Shown here in pieces: positions 33,785-42,568 of a DNA stretch of 64,000 nucleotides. The DNA is from Gammaproteobacteria bacterium (lineage in GTDB: Bacteria > Pseudomonadota > Gammaproteobacteria > Ga0077536): positions 1-64,000 of the forward strand of contig JADLGE010000057.1 of NCBI GenBank assembly GCA_020849475.1, given 5' to 3'. Below the pieces are notes generated by a model, which had not been told where the DNA came from, searched no databases, and worked only from the letters and a program-made list of their open reading frames with translations. The first letter of the stretch is position 1. Each line of letters opens with the position of its first letter. A program made the position numbers and the translations under genes.

Positions 33785-34779
33785 AGAAGCGCCCGCACCT
33801 CGGGAATCACCTCCCCGATTAACCGCTCAAGGCTGCGGTTCATCGCCTCGGGATGCAGGCCCGGTGGTGCACCCCAGGTAACGATGTCGGTGATGCCGTA
33901 TTCGCGTACGAACGCCACCAGCTGTTCGACACAGCTCGCCACCGGCCCGACTATCCAGCCCTGGGGAATGCGCGCGTGATTGCCAAAGCCTTCGCCGCTT
34001 TCATCGAAGAAGCGCTGGTAGAGCTGCATGCGATAGCGCTCGGACTGCCGCACCACCGGCCAGTCGCGCTCCGGCTCGTCGGTGACCAGCACGCTGCGGA
34101 TGATGCCAACCCGTTGTGCACCCGGGTCGCGGCCCACGCCTTCAAGAGTGTCGCGCCATACGTCGAGGGTCTCGGTGCGGTCGCCCTGCGGCAACAGGTG
34201 ACAGCCGAAGCGCGCGGCGCGCTCGGCGCCGGCGCGTGACATGGCCGCCACCCACAGCGGCGGCCCACCGGCCTGCACATAGCCGGGCGTTATCAGCACG
34301 TCGTTGAATTCGTAGCGCCGGCCCTTGAAGCTGAAGCGCTCGCCGCTGAAACAACGCCGCAAGACCTCCAGGCCTTCGTCGGTGCGCGACACGCGCTCGG
34401 CCACCCGCATGCCGAAGCCGCGGAATTCGTGCGGTGCATAGCCCAAGCCCACGCCGATTTCGACGCGGCCGTTGGAAAGGTTATCGAGCACCGCGAGATC
34501 CTCGGCGAGGCGCACCGGATTGTTGAACGGCAACAGGCACACATCGCAGGAAAAGCGCACGCGCCGGGTGCGCGCGGCGGCGGCCGCCGCCACCGGAATC
34601 CAGCTCGGCAGATAGCCATCCTCGACGAAGTGATGCTCGGTGAACCACACGAGATCGAAGCCGGCCTCGTCGGCCCACGCGATCTGATCGAGCACCTCAC
34701 TGTACAGGCGCGGCATGGCGATGCCGGATTCGGGCGGATTACGAAAGTCGTAGCACACACCGACACGCAGCTCAGGCAT
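33781..34779 (-). CDS. LLM class flavin-dependent oxidoreductase
   Basis: Luciferase-like monooxygenase fold (FMN or F420), 332 residues from the Met at 34779, which has AGAGGAAG upstream; the frame runs far beyond without similarity. Visible: MPELRVGVCYDFRNPP, WADEAGFDLVWFTEHHF, SNGRVEIGVGLGYAPHEFRGFG and YVQAGGPPLWVAAMSRAGAERA. The C-terminal ITDIVTWGAPPGL fits the closing barrel strand. It is divergent from the second P450. Such proteins often oxidise alicyclic ketones or steroids. Confidence 0.9.
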   Translation of the reverse strand: MPELRVGVCYDFRNPPESGIAMPRLYSEVLDQIAWADEAGFDLVWFTEHHFVEDGYLPSWIPVAAAAAARTRRVRFSCDVCLLPFNNPVRLAEDLAVLDNLSNGRVEIGVGLGYAPHEFRGFGMRVAERVSRTDEGLEVLRRCFSGERFSFKGRRYEFNDVLITPGYVQAGGPPLWVAAMSRAGAERAARFGCHLLPQGDRTETLDVWRDTLEGVGRDPGAQRVGIIRSVLVTDEPERDWPVVRQSERYRMQLYQRFFDESGEGFGNHARIPQGWIVGPVASCVEQLVAFVREYGITDIVTWGAPPGLHPEAMNRSLERLIGEVIPEVRALL

Positions 34780-34897
34780 CAGGGCTTCCTCTGTCATCAA
34801 CACTTGCGGCCAGCGCCGCGCGCGCCGCGGCGCGGCGTCGTCGAAGCTTCCTGCACTCTCGACCGCGAGCGCAATACCCCGCAAAGTATGGGCACAC

Positions 34898-36193
34898 ATG
34901 CCGAAGGAGCTCCGCGTGAACATCATTCCCAGTGACCTCATCGCCCCCTTGTTCAACCCCGCCACGTTTGCCGAACGCGGCAAGGTCGACGAGCTGCTGG
35001 CGGCGGTGCGGCGCGACTATCCGCTGGTGCGCGCCGAGGTGCCGGGCTACGACCCGCACTGGATAGTCTGCCGCCATGCCGACATCCAGGAAGTGTCACG
35101 GCAGAACGAACTGTTCCATAACGCGGATCGTTCGGCGACCGTGATTCCGCAGATGGGCGAAGCGCTGGTGAGAGAATTCACCGGCGGCGACTACAACCTG
35201 TTCCGCTCGCTGGTGCAGCTGGATGGAGAAGATCACAAGCAGCACCGGCGGGTGCTGTTCCAGGCGCTGGGTTCACAAAGCGTGGCGCGCCTTGCTGACA
35301 GCGTGCGCGCCACCGCGAGCGCGCAACTCGACACGCTGCGCGCCGCCGGCGGCGAGCTCGATTGGGCCAAGGCGGTGGCGGCGCCCTATCCGCTGCGCGT
35401 GGTGCTGGATGTGATCGGCGTGCCGCGCGCCGACCATGCGCGCATGCTGGAACTGACCCAGTGGCTGTTCAGCTGGGCCGACCCGGACTTATGCCGGCCC
35501 GGCACCGATCCGTCCCATCCCGAGCAACAGCCGCGCACCTGGAAAATCGTCTTCGATGAATTCGACGAATATTTTTCCGCGTTGATTGCGGCGCGGCGGC
35601 GCGAGCCGCGCGACGACCTCGCCACTTTGCTCGCCAATGCCGAAGTCAATGGCGCAGCGATGGAGCACAGTCGCGCGATTTCCTATTTCGCCATCCTGGC
35701 GACCGCCGGCCATGACTCCACCGCCCACACCACCGCCACGGCGATGTGGACGCTCGCCGAACAGCCGGCCTTGCTGGCACAACTCAAGGCCGAGCCGACG
35801 CTGGTGCCGAAATTCGTCGAAGAAGCGATTCGCTGGACCACACCGGTCAAGCATTTCGTGCGTCACGCCACCGTCGACTGCACGCTGGCCGGCGAAAAGA
35901 TTGCGCGCGGTGATCGCCTGTATCTGTCCTATCCTTCAGGCAATCGTGATGAAGCGGAATTCGAACAGCCGTTCACGTTCCGGCTCGACCGCCAGCGCAA
36001 CCGTCATGTCGGTTTTGGTTATGGTGGTCATGTGTGCCTGGGCCAGCATCTCGCGCGCCTCGAAATGTGCGCACTGTGGGAGACACTGCTGCCGGCGCTG
36101 AGCGCGGTGGAGATGAGCGGCCCCGGGCAATTGATTGCGTCGGAGTTCGTGTCGGGGCCGAAGTCGGTGCCGATACGTTATCGACTCACTTAA
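34898..36193 (+). CDS. cytochrome P450
   Basis: 431 residues. I-helix ILATAGHDSTAHTTATAMW, K-helix EEAIRWTTPVKHFVRHA, and haem loop HVGFGYGGHVCLGQHLARLEM (Cys380). It is only distantly similar to the P450 at 30514 and shows the DRLYLSYPSGNRDEAEF block common in CYPs of steroid and terpenoid degraders. No redox partner is adjacent. The 3' end overlaps the convergent TetR gene by 8 bases. Confidence 0.93.
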   Translation: MPKELRVNIIPSDLIAPLFNPATFAERGKVDELLAAVRRDYPLVRAEVPGYDPHWIVCRHADIQEVSRQNELFHNADRSATVIPQMGEALVREFTGGDYNLFRSLVQLDGEDHKQHRRVLFQALGSQSVARLADSVRATASAQLDTLRAAGGELDWAKAVAAPYPLRVVLDVIGVPRADHARMLELTQWLFSWADPDLCRPGTDPSHPEQQPRTWKIVFDEFDEYFSALIAARRREPRDDLATLLANAEVNGAAMEHSRAISYFAILATAGHDSTAHTTATAMWTLAEQPALLAQLKAEPTLVPKFVEEAIRWTTPVKHFVRHATVDCTLAGEKIARGDRLYLSYPSGNRDEAEFEQPFTFRLDRQRNRHVGFGYGGHVCLGQHLARLEMCALWETLLPALSAVEMSGPGQLIASEFVSGPKSVPIRYRLT

Positions 36194-36863
36194 GTCGACG
36201 ACGGGCCGCGCCACCGGATTTGCCCGCCGTCGCGCCGAGCAGCGCGATGGCGTCGGCGAGCTGCTTGAAGAGCATGTCGAACGACAGCGCCGGATCTGCT
36301 TCGCGCGCGAGCACCGCGCCATCCACCACGGCCAGGGCAAAGCTCGCCCACTGCTCCGACACGCGCAACGCCTGCGCCGCTGTCATGGCTTCGCCTTCGG
36401 TCAGGAATGCCAGTTCAATCTGACGGCGCACACTGTCCCGACCCAGGGCACGCACGCGCTGCACCACCGCATTGGTCTCACTGTCGCCCTGAGTCACCAC
36501 CAGTGTGATGAGAATGCGTAGAAATTCGCGGTGCAGCGCGACTGTCTCGCCGGTGCGCGCCAGCACCCAGCGCAGGCGGGCCTGCGCCGAGCGATGGCGC
36601 GGCGCCTTGGCCAGCACCGCCTCGTGATGGTCGAAAAAGCGTTGTGCACCGCGCTCCATGAGCGCCGCCAACAGGCCGGCCTTGGAGCCGAAATGCCAGT
36701 AAATGGAGCTGACGTTGAGACCGGTAGCGTGGCTCAGGGCCGCGATACTGGTGCCGTCGTAGCCCTGGTTGGACATGATCTGGCCGGCGACGTCGAGGAT
36801 GTCATCGCGCGAACTCTGGCCGCGCGCGGTGCGCCAGCTCACTTTGCGTTGTTTATCGGACAT
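36186..36863 (-). CDS. TetR family transcriptional regulator
   Basis: 225 residues. The N-terminal HTH (about 17-65) reads SRDDILDVAGQIMSNQGYDG, then TSIAALSHATGLNVSSIYWHF with GSKAGLLAALME; the ligand domain is helical with no family-specific motif. It is divergent from the extradiol dioxygenase operon across a 153-bp gap that contains a 16-bp palindrome, so it is the likely repressor of that operon, with a pathway metabolite as ligand (inference). Confidence 0.92.
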   Translation of the reverse strand: MSDKQRKVSWRTARGQSSRDDILDVAGQIMSNQGYDGTSIAALSHATGLNVSSIYWHFGSKAGLLAALMERGAQRFFDHHEAVLAKAPRHRSAQARLRWVLARTGETVALHREFLRILITLVVTQGDSETNAVVQRVRALGRDSVRRQIELAFLTEGEAMTAAQALRVSEQWASFALAVVDGAVLAREADPALSFDMLFKQLADAIALLGATAGKSGGAARRRLK

Positions 36864-36911
36864 CGCGGCGAGTCTACGGCCGCCCGCGCCACCGTCAAGC
36901 GCCGCCGAGGG

Positions 36912-36970
36912 TTGACAGCCCGGGCCGCCCTCTCGATATCATGCGCTGACTTTCTGAAACGATCGCTTCA
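36912..36970 (+). promoter_or_regulatory. promoter and palindromic operator upstream of the ring-cleavage operon
   Basis: TTGACA at 36912 and TATCAT at 36937 (19 bp apart; GATATC gives 17) resemble -35 and -10 boxes. Downstream lies TGAAACGATCGCTTCA (36955-36970), a 16-bp palindrome with a single mismatched pair. A site over the start region is where a TetR repressor would block transcription of the dioxygenase operon. Confidence 0.5.
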
Positions 36971-37016
36971 TTTTTGAAGTCGACCGTCACGCTCATACAA
37001 GCCGGGGGAGGCAGCC

Positions 37017-37901
37017 ATGCACAGCGTCAAAGAACTGGGGTATATCGTCATCGAGGCGTCGAATCTCGATGCCTGGAAGACCTTCGCGGTGGACCTGCTG
37101 GGGCTCATGCCCGGCGAGCAGACCACGCACGGCCTCGCGCTGCGCTTCGATGAACGCGCGCACCGCATGCTCATCGAAGCCGGTCCGGCCGACGACATGG
37201 CGGCCATCGGCTATGACTGCGGTGACGATGCGAATCTCGACGCCATCACCGCGCAGTTGCGCGGCCACGGCTTCGCGGTCGAAGAAGGCGGCGCGGAACT
37301 CACGGCGCGGCGCAAGGTGCGACGCCTGCTGGTAAGCCGCGACCCCGATGGCAACCGCGTCGAGCTGTATGTCGACCTCGCGCGGGCCGCCACGCCGTTT
37401 CATTCCAGCCTGATACCGTCAGGCTTCGTGACCGGCAGCGGCGGTGCGGGTCATGCCTTTCTGCCCACGCCCGCGCGCCAGCCCATGCTCGATTTCTACG
37501 CGCTGCTCGGCTTTCGCCTCTCGGACTACATTCAACAGGAAATCGCGCCCGGCATGCTGGTCGACGCGGCGTTCACCCATTGCAATCCGCGTCATCACAC
37601 GCTGGCCTTCGCGGCGCTGCCATCACCGAAGAAAATGCATCACTTCATGATTGAAGCGAGCGCGCGCGTCGATGTCGGCCGCGCCTATGATCGCGTGCAG
37701 AACGCCAAGGCGCCGCTGGCGATGAGCATAGGCATGCATCCCAACGACCTCATGTTTTCGTTCTACGTCACCACACCGTCGGGTTTCGCCATCGAACTTG
37801 GCGCCGATGGCCGCCAGATTCTCGATGAGGACAGCTGGCAGGTGGTGACCTATGACTGTCTGAGCACCTGGGGCCACCGTCCCATGGCGCCAGGCGCCTG
37901 A
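37017..37901 (+). CDS. extradiol (meta-cleavage) dioxygenase, BphC/HsaC type
   Basis: Fe(II) type I extradiol dioxygenase, two VOC modules in 294 residues, GGGGGAGG ribosome site. The metal ligands are visible at the spacing of 2,3-dihydroxybiphenyl dioxygenases: His146 (GGAGHAFLP), His209 (KMHHFMIE) and Glu260 (GFAIELGA), with a Tyr near VVTYD. N-terminal module: ELGYIVIEASNLDAWKTFAVDLLGL. It opens a catechol ring next to the hydroxyls; the product would go to the hydrolase encoded next. HsaC of steroid degradation is one possible counterpart; biphenyl-like or other bicyclic catechols are equally consistent. Confidence 0.9.
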   Translation: MHSVKELGYIVIEASNLDAWKTFAVDLLGLMPGEQTTHGLALRFDERAHRMLIEAGPADDMAAIGYDCGDDANLDAITAQLRGHGFAVEEGGAELTARRKVRRLLVSRDPDGNRVELYVDLARAATPFHSSLIPSGFVTGSGGAGHAFLPTPARQPMLDFYALLGFRLSDYIQQEIAPGMLVDAAFTHCNPRHHTLAFAALPSPKKMHHFMIEASARVDVGRAYDRVQNAKAPLAMSIGMHPNDLMFSFYVTTPSGFAIELGADGRQILDEDSWQVVTYDCLSTWGHRPMAPGA

Positions 37902-37951
37902 GTAGTTGCATCTCACGTCCAACGCCGACTGACATTGAAGGAACAACGCCC

Positions 37952-38794
37952 ATGAGCATCACCCGCGATTCCACCAGCCGCACCGTCAAGACCGCCGACT
38001 GGAACATCCACTATCACGAAGCCGGCAGCGGCCATCCGATCATCCTGCTGCACGGCTCGGGCCCGGGCGCGACCGGCTGGAGCAACTTCTCCAACAACGT
38101 ACCGGGACTCGCCGAACGCTTCCGCGTGCTGGCGGTGGACATGCCGGGCTGGGGCGCCTCCGATCCCTGCCCCGTCGAACGCATGAACCATGTCGACGCC
38201 ACGTTGCAGTTCATGGATGCACTCGGCATCGAGAAGGCCGCCGTGATCGGCAACTCCATGGGCGGCGTCAACGCGCTGCGCCTGGCGGTGACGAATCCCG
38301 AACGCGTTTCGCATCTCATCACCATGGGCGCGCCGGCCAATCGTAATCCCAAGCTGTTCGGCGCCGGCGATGGCCCGAGCGAGGGCCTGAAGATACTGAT
38401 CGAGGCCTATCGCACGCCGACCGCCGAGGCCATGCGTCGACTGGTGGAGATCATGTGTTTCGACAAGCGCTTCGCCAATGAAGACCTGTGTCGCGCACGC
38501 TCGGAAGCGGCCAGCGCCCAGCCCGAGCACCTGAAGAATTTTCTCGCCGGTCTGCCCAAGGGTTCGCCGGTGCCGCAGATGGCAACGCTCGAACAAATGA
38601 TGGGCATCAGCGCGCCGACCATGCTGATTCATGGCCGCGATGATCGCGTGGTTCATTACGAGCACTCCCTGCACCTGGTCGCGCACATTCCCAATGCGCG
38701 CCTGGTGCTGATCAACCGCTGCGGCCATTGGGCGATGATCGAACACGCCGCGGAATTCAATCGTCTGGTCAGCGACTTCGTGGCCAACAACTGA
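37952..38794 (+). CDS. meta-cleavage product hydrolase (BphD/HsaD type)
   Basis: C-C bond alpha/beta hydrolase of 280 residues. Triad: Ser102 (VIGNSMGG), Asp230 (LIHGRDDRVV) and His259 (NRCGHWAMIE). The family loop LLHGSGPGATGWSNF and VDMPGWGASD match the MCP hydrolases, which split the ring-opened product of the preceding dioxygenase to a dienoate and an acid. It follows the dioxygenase after 50 bases and precedes an HsaA-like flavoprotein gene. Confidence 0.93.
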   Translation: MSITRDSTSRTVKTADWNIHYHEAGSGHPIILLHGSGPGATGWSNFSNNVPGLAERFRVLAVDMPGWGASDPCPVERMNHVDATLQFMDALGIEKAAVIGNSMGGVNALRLAVTNPERVSHLITMGAPANRNPKLFGAGDGPSEGLKILIEAYRTPTAEAMRRLVEIMCFDKRFANEDLCRARSEAASAQPEHLKNFLAGLPKGSPVPQMATLEQMMGISAPTMLIHGRDDRVVHYEHSLHLVAHIPNARLVLINRCGHWAMIEHAAEFNRLVSDFVANN

Positions 38795-38804
38795 GAGCGC
38801 CGCC

Positions 38805-39974
38805 ATGCACGATGCCGTCAAACACATTCATGATTCAGGCGCGCTGCTGCGCGCCGAGCACCGCGCCTGCGATGCGGCCGGCAAGCTCACCGACAAGACC
38901 GTCGAGGTGCTCAGGCAATCGCAGGGCATGAAGCTCCTGCAGGCGCGCAGCCACGGCGGCCTCGAGGCCGACATTCGCGACTTCTTTGCATGGGTGCGCG
39001 CGGTCGCGCAGTACAACCCCTCGGCGGGCTGGGTGGCGGGCGTGGTCGGCGTGCATCCGTGGGAGATTGCGCTGTGCGACGGCAAGCTGCAGGACGAAAT
39101 CTACGGGCGCGACGCCAGCACCTGGGTGGCCTCGCCCTATGCGCCTTTTGGTCGCGCGCGGCGCGTGGAAGGCGGCTTCATCCTGAATGGTGAATGGCCC
39201 TACTCGACCGGCACCGATCATTGCACCTGGATAGTGCTCGGCGGCATGGTGATGGACGCCGACGGCAATGTACCGATGCCGCCCGATGTGCGGCATTTCT
39301 TTTTGCCGCGCAGCGATTATCAGATCATCGAAGACACCTGGCAGGTGATGGGCCTGGTCGGCACCGGCAGCAAGAACGTGCGGGTGGTCGACGCCTTCGT
39401 GCCCGATCATCGCATCGTCGGCCACGTGGCCTTGAGCGAAGGCGAATACAGGGGTCGGCGCGCCGACACGCCGCTCTATCACCTGCCGTTTGGCTGTGTG
39501 TTCTCGGCGGCGATTTCATCGGGCACCTTCGGCATCGCGCGTGGCACCATCGATGCCTACCGCGAACAGTTGCAGAGCCGCGTGTCGGTGTCGGGCGTGG
39601 TCGGCAAGAGCGACCCGTTTCAGCAGGAGGCGCTCGCTGAAGCGGAAGCGGACCTCGATGCCGGCATCGCCCATGTCGATGTCATGACCATGGATCTGCT
39701 CGCGCGCATTGCCGCGGGCCAGCCCATGAGCGCCGCCGTACGCCTCGACTACCGCCGCAACCAGGTGCGCGCCGTGCAGCGCGTGCTGGCGTCGGTCGAC
39801 AAGCTGCTGGCACGCGCCGGATCACCGTCGGTATGGACCACCCGCGCACTGGAGCACTACTGGCGCGATCTGCGCACCGCCGGCACCCATATCTGCAACG
39901 TCACGGATTCCATCTACCCGGCGTGGGCGGCGCAGGCCTTGAACACCGGCGCACTGGTGAACGCGTTTTATTGA
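38805..39974 (+). CDS. flavin-dependent hydroxylase, acyl-CoA dehydrogenase fold (HsaA-like)
   Basis: 389 residues. The fold is that of acyl-CoA dehydrogenase with the C-terminal type-2 domain found in two-component hydroxylases such as HsaA or p-hydroxyphenylacetate monooxygenase: NPSAGWVAGVVGVHPWEIALC, GGFILNGEWPYSTGTDHCTWIVLGG, TWQVMGLVGTGSKNVRVVDAFVPDHR and YRRNQVRAVQRV. With the dioxygenase and hydrolase upstream it would ortho-hydroxylate a phenol to the catechol to be cleaved. It needs a flavin reductase, none of which is in the operon. Confidence 0.85.
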   Translation: MHDAVKHIHDSGALLRAEHRACDAAGKLTDKTVEVLRQSQGMKLLQARSHGGLEADIRDFFAWVRAVAQYNPSAGWVAGVVGVHPWEIALCDGKLQDEIYGRDASTWVASPYAPFGRARRVEGGFILNGEWPYSTGTDHCTWIVLGGMVMDADGNVPMPPDVRHFFLPRSDYQIIEDTWQVMGLVGTGSKNVRVVDAFVPDHRIVGHVALSEGEYRGRRADTPLYHLPFGCVFSAAISSGTFGIARGTIDAYREQLQSRVSVSGVVGKSDPFQQEALAEAEADLDAGIAHVDVMTMDLLARIAAGQPMSAAVRLDYRRNQVRAVQRVLASVDKLLARAGSPSVWTTRALEHYWRDLRTAGTHICNVTDSIYPAWAAQALNTGALVNAFY

Positions 39975-40000
39975 TCGGCAGGATTTTGCACCCGCCCCTG

Positions 40001-40086
40001 TTGTGGGTCAGACTTCAGTCTGACACTCGTATCGATCGCGGTTCGCGTGCATACGATTGAATGTCAGACTGAAGTCTGACCCACAA
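40001..40086. repeat. inverted pair of family B palindromic repeats
   Basis: A 24-bp unit (TGTGGGTCAGACTTCAGTCT with GACA) at 40002-40025 recurs in exact inverted orientation at 40062-40085, 36 bp apart. Each unit is itself a palindrome around TTCAG. The pair resembles a REP doublet. It follows the HsaA-like gene and abuts the start of the MFS transporter gene. Confidence 0.85.
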
Positions 40087-40098
40087 TGGATCCATTTC

Positions 40099-41394
40099 GT
40101 GCACCCCGCGCGCCGCCTCAAGAACATCCTCGGTGCTTCGGCCGGCAACTTCGTCGAATGGTTCGACTGGTTCGCTTACGCGTCCTTCGCGCTGTACTTC
40201 TCGCGCGCCTTCTTCCCTGCCGGTGACGAGACCGCGCAGCTGCTCAACAGCGCGTTCGTCTTTGCCGGCGGCTTCATCGCGCGGCCTATTGGCGCGTTGC
40301 TGTTCGGCCGCTATGGCGACCGCGTCGGACGGCGCGCGGCCCTGACCCTGTCGGTCACCATGATGTGCGGCGGCTCGCTGTTGATTGCCATCACGCCTAC
40401 CGGCATGGGCGCGCTGTCGCCGCTGTTGCTGATCATCGCGCGACTGATACAAGGCCTCGCGGTGGGCGGCGAATACGGCGCCTCGGCGACCTATGTGTCG
40501 GAGATGGCGAGCAGCCGGCATCGCGGCTTCTGGTCGGGTTTTCTCTATGTCACCTTGATTGGCGGCCAGCTCGCGGCCATGAGCCTGCAGGTGCTGTTGC
40601 AGTCGCTGCTCAGCGAAGAACAGCTCTATGCCTGGGGCTGGCGCCTGCCGTTCGTGGTCGGCGCGCTGCTGGCGGTGGTGGTGTTCTGGATTCGGCGCGG
40701 CATCGAAGAAACTTCATCTTTCACGCAGGCCAAGGTCGCGCTCAGCGAACGCGGCCGGCCAGGCGCGCTGCTCAAGGAATACGGCCGCGAAACCGCCATC
40801 GTGCTGGCGCTGACGGCGGCCGGCGCGATTGGCTTTTATACCTACGCGGTCTACATGCAGAAGCTGTTGGTCAACAGCGCCGGCTTCGACAAGGCCGTGG
40901 CGGCCAGGATCATGACCTGGGTGCTGGCGACCCTGGTGTTCTTGCCACCGCTGGTCGGCTGGATAGCCGATCATATCGGGCGCAAACGCACGCTCCTGGT
41001 GTCTTTCGGCGCCAGCACGCTGCTGGCGGTGCCGATGTTGAACGCGCTGGCCCACGCCAACGCCGAGCGCCCGTTCACGGTCTATCTGCTGTGCCTTGTG
41101 CCGCTGTTCTTCCTGTCGGGATACTACGCCTTGAGTGCCATCATCAAGGCCGAGCTCTACCCGGCGCACGTGCGCGCGCTGGGGGTGTCCCTGCCCTACG
41201 CGGTGGCGCTCGCGATCTTCGGCGGCAATGCCGAAACCATGGCGCTTTATTTCAAGAGCATCGGCATGGAAAGTGGCTATTACTGGCTGGTGGCCGCGGT
41301 GTGCGCGGTCGGCTTCCTCGCCGCCACGCAATTGCCGGACGAGCGCCGTGGCACGCAGTTGGGTGACGATGGGCAGACCGGGACGGAGGCGTAA
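40099..41394 (+). CDS. MFS transporter, metabolite:H+ symporter (MHS) type
   Basis: 431 residues with twelve membrane segments. N-terminal NILGASAGNFVEWFDWFAYASFALYFSRAFFP is the MHS signature, followed by RPIGALLFGRYGDRVGRRAALTLS and RLIQGLAVGGEYGASATYVSEMA. Relatives import ketoglutarate, shikimate, citrate or aromatic acids. No ATG is in frame before the first helix: the GTG at 40099 is the best start, and the codons upstream are translated repeat sequence, so the 5' end may have been altered by the repeat. Probably carries a substrate of the upstream ring-cleavage operon. Confidence 0.85.
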   Translation: MHPARRLKNILGASAGNFVEWFDWFAYASFALYFSRAFFPAGDETAQLLNSAFVFAGGFIARPIGALLFGRYGDRVGRRAALTLSVTMMCGGSLLIAITPTGMGALSPLLLIIARLIQGLAVGGEYGASATYVSEMASSRHRGFWSGFLYVTLIGGQLAAMSLQVLLQSLLSEEQLYAWGWRLPFVVGALLAVVVFWIRRGIEETSSFTQAKVALSERGRPGALLKEYGRETAIVLALTAAGAIGFYTYAVYMQKLLVNSAGFDKAVAARIMTWVLATLVFLPPLVGWIADHIGRKRTLLVSFGASTLLAVPMLNALAHANAERPFTVYLLCLVPLFFLSGYYALSAIIKAELYPAHVRALGVSLPYAVALAIFGGNAETMALYFKSIGMESGYYWLVAAVCAVGFLAATQLPDERRGTQLGDDGQTGTEA

Positions 41395-41399
41395 ATGAC

Positions 41400-42539
41400 A
41401 TGAACGATGACGCCGACAAAAAATCAGGGTGGCTGGCCAGCACCGCGATCGCGTTGCTGACCACCGTTGCCGCTTATCTTCTATGCGAAGGCATCGTTGC
41501 CGTGCGGGCCTGGGACCAGTCCGACGGCAGCCTCGGCTATCGCTTGTATGCGATGGTGCGCGAACGCCTCGCCACGGCACGTGTGGAACGCGAACAGCCG
41601 GTGCTGCCAGTCGCGACGGTCAAGGACTTCGAAGCCCTGCTGCCGGATATGCGGGCCGCCGCGGTCGGCATCGGCGACAGCCCGTTCTCTGAACTCATCA
41701 CCGACCGCGCCGCCGTCAATCAGAAGAGCGCGGCGGGCTGCCTGCGGCAGAAACCCAATCTCGACAAGATGGTGACAGCCCTGCGCAGCAATGCCTTCAA
41801 TCCCTTCGAGCCACCGTCGTTCTTCGTCGACGCCGGCAAGCCGTTATCGCCGGCCCTGCAGGAATTTCTCAAACGCTACGCGGTGCGCGCCCTCCATCAT
41901 CGCAGCAATGGCTTTGGCGAGCGCGTGACGCTGCCGGCGACCACGCGGCCACGCAAAGTGCTGATAGCCGGCGACTCGGTCGCCAACGGGCTCATGGTCG
42001 ACGACGGCGAAACGCTGGCCTCGCAGTTGCAGGGCACGGATAGCGAACGGCAATACGTCAATCTCGGCGTGGCCGGCGCCGATGCCCCCGACATCCTGTG
42101 CGCCCTGAAAGAAGCCGCCCAACGCTATGCCGGCGCCATCGATGAACTCATCTATATCTATTGCGAAAACGATCTGCAGCCGGGCACGCCGCTAGGCACA
42201 CCCGCGGCGGTGATGAGCGAACTCGAAGCGCTCGTACGCCGGGAAAAGATAGGCAAGGTCACCGTGGTCTACGCGCCCTACATTTACAACGTGATGCCGG
42301 CGCTGACGCGCTTCAAGGGACATCGCGGCTACCGTCGCCCCTATCACAGCGCCGAGCGCGCGGCGTTGGCGGCACTGGTAGAGAAAGCGGGCTTTCGCCA
42401 TATCGACATCGGCGCGCTGGCGCTGGCGGAGAACCAGCGCCTAGGCAGTGATTTCAGCGCCTTCGCGCTGTACGTGGATCAGGTGCACATGTCGCCGCAG
42501 GGCACGGCGCTGCTGGCGGCGCAGCTGCGCGGGCCGTAA
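41400..42539 (+). CDS. membrane-anchored SGNH-like hydrolase
   Basis: 379 residues. One N-terminal membrane helix (about 13-33, ASTAIALLTTVAAYLLCEGI) would anchor it facing the periplasm. The catalytic domain shows block I VLIAGDSVANGLMV (nucleophile Ser), the Gly block VNLGVAGADAPDI, Asn in IYIYCENDLQPG and a Asp-x-x-His end VDQVHMSPQGTALLA, the GDSL/SGNH order. Substrate esters unknown. It starts 5 bases after the MHS transporter stop. Confidence 0.75.
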   Translation: MNDDADKKSGWLASTAIALLTTVAAYLLCEGIVAVRAWDQSDGSLGYRLYAMVRERLATARVEREQPVLPVATVKDFEALLPDMRAAAVGIGDSPFSELITDRAAVNQKSAAGCLRQKPNLDKMVTALRSNAFNPFEPPSFFVDAGKPLSPALQEFLKRYAVRALHHRSNGFGERVTLPATTRPRKVLIAGDSVANGLMVDDGETLASQLQGTDSERQYVNLGVAGADAPDILCALKEAAQRYAGAIDELIYIYCENDLQPGTPLGTPAAVMSELEALVRREKIGKVTVVYAPYIYNVMPALTRFKGHRGYRRPYHSAERAALAALVEKAGFRHIDIGALALAENQRLGSDFSAFALYVDQVHMSPQGTALLAAQLRGP

Positions 42540-42568
42540 CGCACGGCCGCGCAGCGCCACTGATCAGC

